Below are positions 32,340 through 45,663 of a stretch of DNA of 64,000 nucleotides, piece by piece; the stretch's first letter is position 1; every line of letters begins with the position of its first letter. The notes beneath the pieces are model-generated. The model had not been told where the DNA came from, did not search any database, and saw nothing but the letters and a program-made list of their open reading frames with translations. This DNA comes from Acanthochromis polyacanthus (Eukaryota > Chordata > Actinopteri > Pomacentridae): NCBI RefSeq assembly GCF_021347895.1, contig NC_067116.1:34793639-34857638 (forward strand), in the 5' to 3' direction. Both the position numbers and the translations under genes were made by a program.

Positions 32340-33867
32340 GTTGTTCTACTGGATTAAGTGCTGCTTTTGATACAGTAGACCATCATATCTTATTAAACAG
32401 ACTCAGACACCTGGTTGCCTCTCTGGTACTGTGCTTAACTGGTTCAACTCTTATCTTTCAGACCGATGTTTTTATGTAAGTATGGATACGTGTTCCTCAG
32501 GAACCATGAAATTAGGTGTGGGGTTCCCCAAGGTCAATTTTAGGTCCCATTCTTTTTAATCTTTATATGCTTCCTCTTGGGGACGTTCATCAGAGACACG
32601 GCATCAGTTTCCTAGCTACGCTGATGATACACAGCTGTACATTGCCGTGTCTACTGATGACACAGGGCCAATGATCTCTTTTAAAGTGTATTTTAACATT
32701 AAGTCATGGATGACAGTGAACTTCCTACAGCTCAACCAGGACAAAACTGAGGTTTAGTTATAGGTCCTGAAGGTCAGAGAGAGAACTTTTACCTAAATTA
32801 CAAGTTTTTAAACCAGCAGAATTTGTAAAAAACCTGGGCGTATTTTTGACTCTGAGCTGAATTTTATCCCACAATATTAAAAACACAACAAAGATAGGTT
32901 TTTATCATCTTAAGAATATAGCCAGAGTCCGCCCATTTCTCTCTCAGGCCAGCATGGAGGTGCTAATGCATGCTTTTATCTCTTCTCGTTTAGACTATTG
33001 TAATGCCCTGCTCTCTGGTCTTCCCAGAAAGAGTACTTTTAATCTTCAACTTTTACAAAACTCAGCCGCACGTGTGCTGACAAGGACCAGGGGCGGGAGC
33101 ATATTACACCAGTTTTAAAGTCGCTGCATTGGCTCCCCGTCCGTTTCAGGATCGATTTAAGGTCCTTTTATTAGTTTTTAAATGTCTTAATGGCCTTGCG
33201 CCTTCTTATTTCTCCGATCTCCTTTTAACATACCAACCCTCGCGGACCCTGAGGTCCTCTGGCAGCGGACTCTTAATTATACCACAAGCCAGAACTCGAA
33301 CACACGGCGAGGCGGCATTTAGCCATATTGGCCCCCGCCTCTGGAATAGCCTGCCGGAGAACCTCAGGACTGCAGAGACTGTCGGTGTTTTAAAGGAAGG
33401 TTAAAGACTTACCTTTTTAATCAGGCTTTTAACTGATCTTTTAAGCCTTCTATATTCTGATGTTCTTATCATTCCTTATTTATCATCTTATGTATTTTAC
33501 GGTTTTTTACTTCCCATTATTTAGTTATTACCACATTTATTTATTTGTTTATTTTATTTCTTTCAACTCCAGCGTTTCCTCAGGGGGGTCCTCCACACTG
33601 GGGGCTGTGTCTGGTCTGCTGCTGGGGGTGTTGTCCTCGGGTCTCCTCGGCTCGGCTAGTTGGGGGGCTCCCTACCTCAGTGTGGGGTCCCTGTGTCTGT
33701 CGTGGTCGGGGTCTGGGTGCCGGCGCCTCCGGCGGGCATGGCCTGGAGCTCCTCCCGGTGTGGACGGCCCCAATGGAGGCGTTTTCCACAATCGTCGGTG
33801 CCATGCCATGTCTTCCTACAGCCATTGGTGAGAGTGTGTGTGTGTGTGTGTGCGCACGTGTGTGTGT

Positions 33868-33932
<65 letters not shown>

Positions 33933-34075
33933 AGTTGTGTGCCTATATGGAGGGAGGGCGGGATAGGTATTCTTATTTTTAATGTTTTTAAATGTTGTAC
34001 AGCACTTTGCGCTGCTTTTTTGTATGAAAAGTGCTTTATAAATAAAGTTTGATTTGATTTGATTTGATTTGATTG
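32340..34075 (+). pseudogene. L2-like LINE, 5'-truncated, decayed reverse transcriptase
   Basis: Across frameshifts the plus strand reads SAAFDTVDH, GVPQGSILGPILFNLY and YADDTQLYIA (the catalytic YADD box), then SRLDYCNALLSGLP, LHWLPVRFRIDLKVLLLVFK and AAFSHIGPRLWNSLPENLR. These are the ordered motifs of an L2/CR1-group LINE ORF2, palm to C-terminus. The 3' end is AAAGTGCTTTATAAATAAAG followed by (TTTGA)n, the typical short tandem tail. Frame breaks make it inactive. A (GT)n tract lies in its 3' part. Confidence 0.88.
33830..33930. repeat. (GT)n microsatellite inside LINE 3' region
   Basis: A (TG)n tract with TGTGCGCACG interruptions near its start. Confidence 0.95.
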
Positions 34076-36512
34076 AAACTTTACTCGTTCGTCCTAGCAG
34101 GTTCATGTTATTTTGGTATTAGGACAAGTTAGACTCAATACAGAATTCTAACGTAATTCCTTTATTATTTTCTAAATGTACTAAATGTAGAGGAGTGGAA
34201 AACAGCAAAACAGGCAAGATGCTGCAGCACTCCTCTCAGGTACTGCGCGCGTGCACAAATAAAGGGGCGAAATCAGAGGGAGGGTGGGACCAACAGTGTT
34301 TTGGGAGACGCTGCGATTCAAACTCCAGACACGAGCTTTAAGCATGTTACTTAATTATCCATTTAGTTACCTAGATTCAGAATTGATGTTAAAATTATGA
34401 TGTGGACTATGTTCATACTTTCGCAAGTTAGCATGCTGACATCTGCTAATTAGAGCAAAACACAATGTACAGCGAAAGTTTTGCCGATATTTAATCATGT
34501 GGACATAAAAATGTCACTCCTGTGATGTCAGTGTCAGAAAATGCATCATAGTCATTTGGATACATCATCTGGGAAACATGAATGTCTGTAAGAAAACAAA
34601 AAGCTTCATCAATATTCATCTAGATCTTTTTTTAAAATTCTGATTGGATGAAAGTAGTGGATCAACTATCTTGTTTACCATCTCTTCAGCCATGCTGCCA
34701 TATGGTATTCATTAAAGCATTTCATTATCAGCATTACCCTTTCTCCCTGATACAATCCATAGGACCATTTCAGCATAAAGGGATTAGATAAACGGTTAAC
34801 AATCCAAGTTGCTTCTGGCGTGATGCTGCTGTCGAAGTCTTAAGACTTGGCATATAAACAACCAGCTTCTTTTTAGAGAAAAATCAGAGTTTGGGATAAA
34901 ATAGAAGATGTTCATTGCAATGGTTATGATAATGGACATGGTTAGGGCCATCAACCATGGAAGAGTTCTGACTGAAACAAAAAACTGTGACTATCATTTT
35001 GAAGCAGAGCCTGAACCGCACTGTTTTCTGTTTGTACAATGTTCCGTTTACCTCCAACTGTTATCCACCCTGACTAGTTCCCTATGCAAATTTTGTGGCT
35101 TTATAAACAAACTGATACGACAGATTGAAGTTATGAGAGTTCCCCTGAAGTGAAGCCAAATTTCTTGGAAATGGGTTTTGCCATTTTTCCTTGGTAACAT
35201 CATTTGCATTCAGACTCTGCATAGTAGTGACTGGGGTGGACACGGGGTATCAAGCTCCTGCACTGCCCTTGACAATGAGCTTTGAGGTCAACCGATGAAT
35301 GTATAGAGAAAAGTAGCTTGTAGATAGCTAGCCAGAAAACTAATAGCTTTATGAAAAGTTTAACTATAAAATGACAAGAGTACTGCTAGTGTCCACAAAA
35401 GTCCAAGACTGCAGTGGCTGGGCTACTTGAAATTCAAGAGGTATGTGTGGTCACATTTGATCCGGAGCAAGATCATGACACCACATTTCCACTCTTGATC
35501 ACAGCCATGTAGACTCTAGTTACAAATGACATCACCAGTGCACCAGTCACCTCTTTTGTTCTTATCACAATTTCTACTGCCACTATAAGGCTTTATTACA
35601 TGAACCAAAACATATCGCATACTGGGGCCTTTGCTGAAATAGTGGATGCTACTCAGAGGTCACTGCTAATTTTTGCATCACGAGCATTGTGGGAAAGTAT
35701 TGGACATGCTTTGGATGCTAGCTTTACATAACACATTGATCTGAACCTCAAATAAAATTAGAATGTAAATATGGTGTGTTAAATAGTGAACAAAAGGACA
35801 GTTTGCTGACTGTCATGTGACCATTTTTTCAATAAAGCAAAATAACTTGCCTGAAAATGATGCATTTTCTTTATTTTATCAGCATAAGTGGTAAAAAAAA
35901 CAAAAACAAAACACAGAATCAATCACAGGCAGAATGGCACGTGTAACTGTCTTTATACAGAATAATACAGAGAACTTTAAAGTAGGCCAAGTACAGGAAA
36001 AATTAGTTAACTTGGAGTTGATGTCAAAGTACAGGGCAGGGTAGTGACAAATGAGAGGTAATAGGTCAAAGCCAAAGTATGAGTGCTAGAGGCTGGCTTG
36101 GATAGGTAGGCTGGAGGCCGTAAATCATTGAAACACGGAAGAAAGAACATGAGAACTGAAAGCTAGACAGGCCCAAGGACACAGAGAGGCTGCACTTAAG
36201 AACTAACTAAACAACATACTGACAAGGCCAACATGAATGTAAGTTTCAGGACAGATTTGGGTAGTTAGTTTAGCATTCTTAGGGCAAAGACAAAGGGGCT
36301 GCTGACAGGTTTAACTGACTGGGAGTATGGAGATGGAACTGAAGCAGGCTGGCATGGAAACAGGAAACTGGAACCAGCTGAGTTGGAAGACCAGAAGGGA
36401 GTAGGCCAAAGTTGTATGGAGGGAGTGTTGCAGGGGCAGGGAGGTGTCCAGACAGGTGGGTTTTATGGAAGGTTTGTATGTCCAGATGAGACAACTGACT
36501 GCACAAACAATA
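34076..36512. other. Intergenic, no gene seen
   Basis: AT-rich sequence. Short ORFs here have no recognisable domain. Confidence 0.65.
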
Positions 36513-36769
36513 GTTAACAGCATAGACGTTTCTAGCCCATTTTTGGGAGGTGCACAAGCACTCCTAAATTGAATCCCAGCACCCCTAAAATTTGAGAGAT
36601 TTTTTGTGTTGCATGGCCTTTTTTTAACAAATCAGAAAAGTGTAAAAAAATCATACAGTATTTGGTTGATACGTAATGTTTTAACAACAAAAATACAGCA
36701 CCCCTCTCCCCCTATCTTGCCTCAAAAATGGTTCGATCCCACCCAATTTTCCCTACTCGGGCTCTGAGC

Positions 36770-37347
36770 TAGCCTAGCTGCGCTAGACAACCCACGGCAA
36801 CGAATTTAATTCTCTGCCAGGGTGGGTCTAGTTACCCTCCATAAGGCTCGAGGCTGGATGCTCCTAAAACTGGCCGGACGAATCACCATGAAGTGTAGAG
36901 TCAGAAGGCGGGCGTAACTAAGTGACGACAGAGGCGCGACGATTCTGACAGAAACAACCGGCGCACAATAAACAGTTATCTTTCGACTCGGCTTTGGCCA
37001 CAGCCCTTAAAGATTTGAAGTTAAAATTCAACTTGAAAGATAAACAAAGGACGGCACTGAAGTGTTTCATTGAGAAGAAAGATGTATTTGGACTTACGCC
37101 GACGGAATATGGCAAATCCTTAATATACCAGTTGGCTCCGCGGCTCCGCTGGTTGGGAAGCTAATGGGACTTAGCCACAATCCAGCACTCTAGGAACTAC
37201 GTCAGCCTATTCGTTGTGCTGACTGGTTGTATACCTACCCAATTGCTGCAGAGTGATTTGAAAGACAACCTTTTCGCCCGCCTCCCTCCCTGTCGAGCGT
37301 TCCTAGACCCTTGTGTCTTAAGAGCTGGGTCTAGCGCGGCTAGGCTA
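36770..37347. mobile_element. 9-bp-TSD element, copy 1, with helicase fragment
   Basis: A 578-bp element with 19-bp TIRs (left TAGCCTAGCTGCGCTAGAC; right GTCTAGCGCGGCTAGGCTA), flanked by a perfect 9-bp duplication GCTCTGAGC (36,761-36,769 and 37,348-37,356). Between about 36,984 and 37,165 the plus strand reads ALKDLKLKFNLKDKQRTALK and CFIEKKDVFGLTPTEYGKSL, then IYQLAP. This is the N-terminal segment of a RecQ-like DNA helicase with its Walker A (usually PTGYGKS; here G is E). The frame then closes, so this is a non-autonomous derivative. A 9-bp TSD is typical of Mutator-like elements, but that link is inference. Confidence 0.85.
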
Positions 37348-37710
37348 GCTCTGAGCCTCTACCTGCACAGAGTTAAGCGCTGCCTGCCAGAGAAGCTCGT
37401 GTGCCGTAGAAGTGTAAGTACCTGGTTAAACCTGGATACGTGGCACAATTCTTAACTTCTACCACTCAATACCAACACATTATTATCATTACAAGTCCTC
37501 GTTTTTGCTGCATTTAATCACAGGTTACTATTTTTGTTGTTAGGTAAGTGTTAGCTGATGTTTTTTCTAGCTAGCAAACGTTACAGGTGGTCAGTGTCTG
37601 AACTGGACTGAGAGAAGCTGGCTGTTGTGTCAGTGCATGTGTTAATATTAAAGCCAAGGTGCTGCTGATTAGCTAACTTACTGCATGCCCATTAACATTA
37701 TAACTCCTGT

Positions 37711-37714
<4 letters not shown>

Positions 37715-37799
<85 letters not shown>

Positions 37800-37823
37800 A
37801 CAGACAGACAGACAGACAGACAG
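37715..37823. repeat. (GT)n followed by (CAGA)n microsatellite
   Basis: About 80 bp of (GT)n running directly into about six CAGA units (37,797-37,823). Confidence 0.96.
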
Positions 37824-38884
37824 CCTCATCATGGAAATAAGATTGATTTTTCAAAAAAAAGTACCAGGTTCAGGTAAGAGTGTAAGATCAAATGGTCTAT
37901 CAAGAGTAATGTTGTACGTTGGATCAATGTATCAATGTTTATATCTCTTATTAGATATAAAATGCATTGTTTGGTTATTTGCCTTTAGGTTGACAATACA
38001 AAGAGAGAGAGAGGACATTATTTATTCATATTCTTATTGGTACTTTTTAATATTTATGTAATTTTCCTCTAGTTGAATACAATCTATTTGTGTATGACTG
38101 TCAGTCCAAAGAAGGAGAGATGAAAAAGGGGAAGGAGAGGAGAGTGCAAGGTCAAGAAGAACCAGGTAAAAAAACAAACAGAGAATAGTGGCACGCAAAA
38201 CAGCGACTGTAAAGCTGACAAAGAAAAACATTCCATTCACAATATAATTTTACATATATGTGATGGAAGTTATGTGTTCTCCCCACATTAAATGCTTTCC
38301 AGAAGCACACTTAACAGATATCAATGGACTTCATTTTAAACAGGACATTTTCATTACATTTTCCTAATTATCTATATGCTTTTCTATTTGCTTAATTTCA
38401 CCATACAAGGAAGAGAAGAACAGGGAGAGACTCTGGGAGATGAGAGAGAGCAGACCAGGGAAAGAGATGCTTTGCATCGCATTTCAAATAAAAGTCAAAA
38501 AATAAGTCCAAGGTCCATTTTTGGTGTTTTTTGGTACTCAGTATAGGGGGCTGGTTTACTCCAGAAACATACATGCTGTTTATGTGTATGTTGAGGAGCT
38601 GCTGCATCTAAATTAGTCATCCCAGAAATTAGGGTTATTATGGGTTTCTTTTATGATTACAGTGCATTCCTCCTTTGCTGTGACTCAGCATTTAAATATC
38701 CTTTATCAGATTGGATGGTTTAGTCACAGACTTTTTCAAAAAGTGTTATGCGTTTCTTTCACAAATGTGGGAATGAAATTGCATTAAAATGTACAAAACA
38801 GTGATATTTATCTTGCCTGGCCGGGCACCTCTGGGTGCTCAGCACCCCTAAACCTCTGATCCTAGAATCGCCCCTGGTTAGCAG

Positions 38885-40544
38885 CCCATCAAAGACAAAA
38901 TGTAAAATGTTCGGACGAGCCTTCTCAAAGAGTATAGGCCAGAACTGGTTCTTTTATGGCAGGAGGTGGTAAATTCCATCAGGTGATCGTGTCTCCTGCT
39001 TAGCTTTCTTTACTATTGCAATTAGGTCACACAGTAGCAAGCCTCAACCACACCCAGTGAGAGAGTAAATGATAGAGGGTGGAAGAGGAGGCAGACCTGC
39101 CAACGAGGCACAGATGAAGACAGGAGGATCTTTTCAGACATTGGATATGTAACATTGCTGGCTTCATCAATCAGTTACAATTGTTCCTCAGGGCTTCGTT
39201 TGAGCAAGATTAGATGATAAACTAAGTTAAAGAAATACGCACCACAGTTCAACAAAAAGCAATGGAATGCTTTCATTCTATAGACACTTGTCTGGCATGA
39301 CATCTCCAGCATGACAGCTGTTTCACTGAGGACATACCATGGAGCAGCCAAACATGCGATATTGATCTGTGTGTTTTGTGACACTTCAGCTTACTTTGTG
39401 TACATACCAGACCTGTATTTAAGAGTCTCAAGGTAATTCTACTTGTGTCAGTTCAGAGGTAATAAATGCATTTCTCCTCACTGAAGCACTTGCAGGTGAA
39501 GCAGATGCAGCGTTTTGCACTGGTTAGAACAAGGCATGAGGCTGTTTCTCTTGCTCCAGTGTTGCATGGTAAGTGGATGTTAACAGACAACAACAGACTT
39601 TTGCTATGACAGGTTCCATGTCTTTGTTCCTTTGCACTTACCACAAACAAGACAAAAAGCAAACAGTGAGGTTAGCATTCAGTATGTGGTGACGTGAGTC
39701 AACATCATCAACGTTTTTAGTATTTAAAGTTCATGATTGTGACTTTGATTCATTTGCATGAAATGCATTCTATCAAAATACAGAACTTAAAAATCAGTTT
39801 TTGACAAACAGTGAACGATATGGATTAGAGAACGTATTCAAGGTACATTAATGTTCAACAAAGTTTTTGAAAAATATACTATGCTCAGGGTTAACCTCTT
39901 GGAGAATAATTTGCTTTCAAGAAATGTATTCCTTACTGAATAGAAAATCAAGGGGTGGGATGTACTCCATATAGTGTAAGTACTTTATTTTTCAAATTCC
40001 TGTTTACTCAGGAATTAAACTCTGTTTCTGAGGGTCAGTGGTCCAATCATTAAAATGGGATTTACTGTCAGGTCTGAAGCTTCAAACTCAGTTTCCAGTT
40101 TAGGCAAATACAGTGGCAGGGAGGACCAATTAATAGGCAGATCTGAGGTAGGATTGTAGCTAGAGGCTGTTTTATCTTCATGTCATATTTCCAGTTTCCG
40201 TTTCTCCATTTTGTTTAGTTTTCTTGAGGCTCTATAACCTGCAAATGATTTTAAGGCTATGCATGAATGTTTTTGGGTCATCCGTAGTGTTATTATATAT
40301 GGATTGTTAGTAATATTGGTTTTACTATCCTTGAAGGCACACTGCCCAGAGGATACTCATTGTTATTTTATGGATCCATGATTAAAGCTGCCTGGAATTT
40401 CATAAGATATATGGAGGTCAGTGACCTGAAAAGGCAGCTTTATTTTAAATCTGGCACCGTTTGCATGTTTTTTCTTGACTTTAATTTAATTTCATGAAAT
40501 TGGAATGTGGAAACCACTGAAAAACAAATGATCCAATAGACATT
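38885..40544. other. Intergenic, no gene seen
   Basis: No recognisable gene or delimitable element. Confidence 0.65.
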
Positions 40545-41510
40545 TTCACTCATGCCGAGCAGCCACAATATTAAAACCACCTGCCTAATGTGTTTTTTTC
40601 TTCTCAAACCAAATCAGCTGTGATCAGTTGAGGTCTGTATTTCAAAGGACCTCTGAAGTTGTTGTGTGGTATCAGGCATCAGCAGCAGATCTGTCAAGTC
40701 ATTCAAGTTGTGAGATAAGGTCTCTGTGGATTGGACTTGTTTTTCCAGCACAGATGCTTGATTAGATTGAAATCTGGGTAATGTGCAGGGCGAGTCAACA
40801 CCTTGAACTTTTGTTATGTTCTTCAAACCAGAGACAGAGAGCTCTATCCTGCTAAAAGAGGCCACTGCCATCAGGGAATAATGCTTCTATGAAGGGGTGT
40901 AAGTGGTCTGCAACAATATTTTGGAAGATGCTACATGTCAGTGTAACATCCACATGAATGCCGAGACTCAAGGTTTCCCAGCAGAATGTTACTCAGAGCA
41001 TAACACTGCCTCTGCTGCAGCTTATAGTCTGGATGTCATCTCTTCTCCATGCCATCTTCTTTAATTGTTCCATGGTCCACTTCTGACACTTTTGCGCCCA
41101 TTTAAGGAACTTTCAAGAAGTTGCAATGCCCGTGTGCTCTGACACCTTTGTGCCGTAGCCAGCTGGAAGGTTTTCAGTGCTATAGCAGCTCTTCTGTGGG
41201 ATCACAAAGACCACGATCCTTCAATTTGTCCTATCAGCAGTTAACCGGCTGTCCTTCCTTGAACCACTTTTGGTAGACACTAACCAGAAGACCACTACCG
41301 CTGTTTCGCAGATGTTCTGACCCAGTCGTCCAGCCGTCACAATCTGTGCCTTTTCAAAGCTGCTCAGATCTTTCCAACACATCAACTTCAAGAGCTGTCC
41401 GTTTACTTGCTGCCTAATATATCCCACCCCATGACAGGTGCCTTTGTAACAAGATAATCAATGTCACCTGTCAGTGGCTTTCACTTTGTGGATGATTGGT
41501 GTTGATATGA
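40545..41510 (-). pseudogene. Tc1-like transposon relic
   Basis: The minus strand encodes pieces of a Tc1-type transposase: an N-terminal HTH segment near 41,340-41,380 (KDLSSFEKAQIVTAGRLGQN), and C-terminal segments near 40,640-40,800 (KVQGVDSP, then LEKQVQSTETLSHNLNDL and LLLMPDTTQQ). The plus-strand ends carry AGCCACAATATTAAAACCAC and CACCTGTCAGTGG, common termini of this family in fish. Frameshifts and gaps show it is dead. Confidence 0.82.
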
Positions 41511-44500
41511 ACCCTGCCCTTCTGCTATGAGTTTGTTCCTCTATTCCGACTGCTAACACCTGGGCCCAATATTCCCACTGTAGACATTGTCGGCTGCAAG
41601 TCTGTCTCACTCTCTAACAGCTGGCTGTGCAGTTGTGCTTCTTTAGTTCTCTATTTCTTTTCTTTCACTTTGCCTGTTTTGCGTCTCACAACATTCACAC
41701 TCTCATTTCTCATTTCTTTTCCACAACCTACCAAAACTTCCCCCTCTATGACTTTTGCATTGAACTATTCTCAGTTTGTGCAGTAAATTACTTTGATCGT
41801 GATAAATTGCTTTGATTGTTACTCTACGTGGCAGAGTTACGTGACGATTGGCATTGATTTTTCCATTCACAACATTATTCAAAAACAAACGGATTTGGAT
41901 GAAATCTTCTGGGAAGGTCAGAAATGACACAAAGGCCAAGTGATTAGATTGTGTCAGTGTTGCGGATTATAGTCTGGATCCACGGATATATTAAAGATTT
42001 CTATTTCATTGCTAGATAGCGTCACGGCATCACTGTAACTATGACAACAAAGGAACACTATGTCAGCTGTCTGCTGACGATCACAGGATCGCGATCCTAC
42101 TACAAATCCACTGCTGCAGACCCCGAATTGTTTAAATATTTTATCCGTCAGAAATCACATGACTGGGCAGTCTTGACAGAGTACTGTGTTCTCTGAGTGC
42201 TTTTCTTGTTATAAATGACGTGCCTCCTTTTTCATGGCCCTGAGAAAAATCAGTGATTATTTTCGAGGGAGAAAATCCACAAACACGGCAAACAATAATA
42301 TTTTTTTTCCTCTTGCATCCGATCATGATGAATAAATCAGTTTTTTAAATGGATTCTTGAAAATTTGTAAATAGTGGAGTTTCTTTATTTAATATAACTT
42401 TCACAACAGGAATTGTCTTGAGAGGTGAGGACTTCTTTTGCCGCTTTCCTACTGTACACAATGTTTTTATCTCTTCACTTTGTCTAGTACGCGCTAAACA
42501 TCCTGTTTCTGCTTTCATTATTTTGAGAGTAAGGATGTCAGTCTTCCTTCCCCTCCCATCTGAGCTGTTTACAGCTAAACAAACATCCACAAGCTCACGT
42601 TCTCTGGTCAGATGTCACTGTACCACATTCATCATCTATCCATTTCCTCGAATATTTAAGGCGAACAATCTAAACCATGTTTCACCTGAGAGTAAATAAA
42701 CGTGTTTTTACAAAATGACAAATTTTTGCGTTAATATTAGATAACTCTCCTTTATCATATTAGAGTTCTATGAGAGAAGTATGGCTGCCAGACCTAGCTA
42801 AATTATGTCCTACCTGTAAAAGACACTTCTCCCTGGCATTTTGTTTTATCCTAAAGTCAGTAGATAGTTTTATCAGTCTTTCTTACAATAGACCTTTTTC
42901 AGGCAGACATTTTGATCATCATAGCAGGAAAGCAGACGATAACTACGAGCATTAAAGATGGGTCTTCTGTGAAGTTCCTTAACAAACTACGCCAGATAGC
43001 CACCAGGCATAATATAAGGAGCATTTAAATGGAATGCAGCCATAATTCTTATCATATATTATGCCTCTGGCTTTACTAGTATGACATCAAAAATGTCAGA
43101 TGAACAAACCACAGTCATGCTTTTAAAAGTTTTTAATTTGTGGAACCAGTCCAACATCTTGTGCTGTCATAGGGCTATAGTTCAGCTTTATGGTGTTAGA
43201 GAATAGCAACAGATATCTATTTATTTCATTTAGATTTTTTTTTAACCACAAAATTCCTGAGGTGCACTGTGGATGACGTCTATTCCTCATCAGAATTAAA
43301 GGCTCTCTATGCAACATTCACAACCTCTAAATGTTGCAGGGGGACCACCATCTCAGATCAAAAGGAACGGCCACAGCAGCCACACCTTACCCCTTCTTTC
43401 ACGTCAGTAATTTTGTGTTATACATAATATTTGTGACAGCCTCTTATATACATGGTGTGTTTCTTCATTTCTTCAGTGAACCAAATGAATTGCTGCTGAC
43501 ATTGCAGTTATGATTCTGTTCAACATAGAAAGACAGGTTTTTCTAGTCAGCCATATAAGCCTGTCAACATTTGACACAGTGAGGGGCAGAATACTTGAAG
43601 ATCAAATTTCTCAAATCTGACTTGAACGGAATCCAACATTCATGCAAGAAGCATGATATTTTTATCCCTCACATGTCCAACCCTGCAGTCAAACAACATT
43701 AAGTCGATGTTCTTTTAAACGAGGTAGTAAATGTTTGTGTCTATGTATTGTGTTTTATTAGTCTCTATTGACAAGGATTGCTGGAATCTGAAGAAATGAA
43801 AGAGAAGTGGCAGCATAAGAAGATTGGCAGCTGCCATTTTAATGCTCGCAAGCTGTAAGCATGGAAATCTTCCCCATCATTATATTTGTTCCCTCCCACA
43901 TGAACACAGCGGTATCGGCCAGATGACGGTGTCCCACACAGACACACAGGTCAACACAGTTTCTATAAGAAGAGGATGAACGGAGATAGATGTAATTTGA
44001 GAAATAGACTGTTGTTGACGTGTGAGGGGATCTAAGTGAAAAATTGGTACCTTGATAAAGAACAAGAAGTAACAAGAAAATGCCTGTGGGTGATGAAGGA
44101 ATAAATGCTGTACTATCTTTGAGAATGTTTGCACAACTAAGTTCAACAAGTCAGACTAACTGGGAGGAATGAAGAAGTTATCAATCAAGCTGTGTCTGAA
44201 CACACACACACACACACACACATTCTAGACTAAAGAGGTATTCATGCAAAAAAGTAATAACTTCTGCATAAAGATCTGTATCTTTACAAAGGAAAGCTTC
44301 AAAATTAGCAGTCACAGTTAATACTCATGGCAAGAAAAAAACAACAGCATCAGCATGTACATATAAACAACAGGGCGGGAAAGATGCTGTCCAAACAGTC
44401 CAAAAATGTAGAATTATCTCTCCCAGATTTGATGATCCATTGCTGACAGATAAATAAAAAACATTATCTGGTAAGCTTACAATTAGCACATCTTAGACAC

Positions 44501-45650
44501 TGAGACGCTACAGTCTTTATAACTGCACAGACCGAATCCTTCATAAAAGGCATTTTTAAAAAAAATCATAATAAAACATATGCATGTCAGTAACACAGGT
44601 GTATCCAATGACCCGGTTTTGTTTGCCCCTCCTCTTCAGCTGGGGTAAATATTAGCTCAAGAGCTTCTGCTGTAGAAAAACCTTCTTTTCGTTTTGCTGT
44701 CTTGCGTCAAAATGAAAAAATGGTCGGGAGAGACATGGGAAAGGGGTGGGACTCAAAGTCTTCATTATTACTTGTTTATCATACTGCAACTTTGAAGGTA
44801 TTGCATGTCAGTGTTTGCGTATGGGAGGCACATCAATGATTGTTTCTGAAAGCGCAGCTTTGAAGGTGCAGGTGCAGGTCAGTGTGTGTGTGTGAACATA
44901 CATGTGTGGGAAGAACACGAGAGGCAGCTCCTCTCAAAGGAAAAAAATCACAAATGTATCTGTTGTTTGTGTGTGTGTTTGTCAGACAATAGTCATTTGC
45001 TGGATAGGTGTGTATTTGAGTGTTTTGGGGGGGGGGTTGGTTGAGAGTTGGAGGTGTGTGTGTGTGGATGAGTGTGGATGAGTGAGAGAGTGGAGTTTGA
45101 TTCTTTGATTGTGCTAGAAAGCCAGTAAATGTATGTAAATTGTCTGTATGTAACAGATGCTTTTTGAATGTTTTCCTACAGCATAACCTAGCGTGTGTGT
45201 GTGAATGTGCATGTTTTTGGGGGCTGGTTGTGGAGTGAGATGTTTTTTTTGTTGTTGTTGTTTTTTTGGTATAGGTGAGTGAGAGGATGGTAATAGATGT
45301 GTGCATTGTGCCAGAAAGCACACCAAAATCAATTTCGTAACGTACAGGGCCACCTAGTAGTGTATGGGTCCATAGGGACTTGGAAGGCCTTTAGTGCCAT
45401 TCTGTTTTATAAATTACCCATGATGCAGTGCAGGGGGAGATACTCAATTGTATTTGAAAGAGAGGTTGATTATGCTGAACTGCCTTAATTTTTATGTAAT
45501 TACATTAAAGGCAACTACATTTTTAAAGAGCGTCTTGATGCCTTCGTGTCGTCAGAGACCCGTATATGCCGTATGAGGGTTAAACACATTAAATTGCTCT
45601 TCCCAAAAGGCGTTTTTTTTCCCGGAAGGTATTTTGACATGTCAGAGCAG
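41511..45650. other. Intergenic, no gene seen
   Basis: AT-rich DNA with a (CA)n run at about 44,203-44,222 and a GT-rich stretch at 44,880-45,290 including a (G)n run near 45,027. A long minus-strand ORF at 44,833-45,321 is Thr/His-rich because of the GT bias and is not accepted as a gene. Confidence 0.65.
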
Positions 45651-45663
45651 GGAGAGCAAAGGT

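Larger units (their letters stand above)
36521..38876. mobile_element. hAT-like element with nested insertion
   Basis: The left end is CATAGACGTTTCTAG and the right end CTAGAATCGCCCCTG; the reverse complement of the latter, CAGGGGCGATTCTAG, is a typical hAT terminus and the left end is a decayed match. The flanks GTTAACAG (36,513-36,520) and GTTAGCAG (38,877-38,884) match at 7 of 8 bases, as an old 8-bp TSD would. Both ends also share an AGCACCCCTAAA block. The inside holds another element (36,770-37,347) and a (GT)n/(CAGA)n tract; I find no intact transposase. Confidence 0.75.

Noticed and set aside
33545..34052. Overlapping long ORFs in the LINE 3' region
   Set aside because: They read GC-rich LINE 3' sequence and a (GT)n tract in several frames at once.
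44833..45321. A 162-codon minus-strand ORF
   Set aside because: Composition follows GT-rich DNA, no domain is visible and there is no supporting splice or homology signal.
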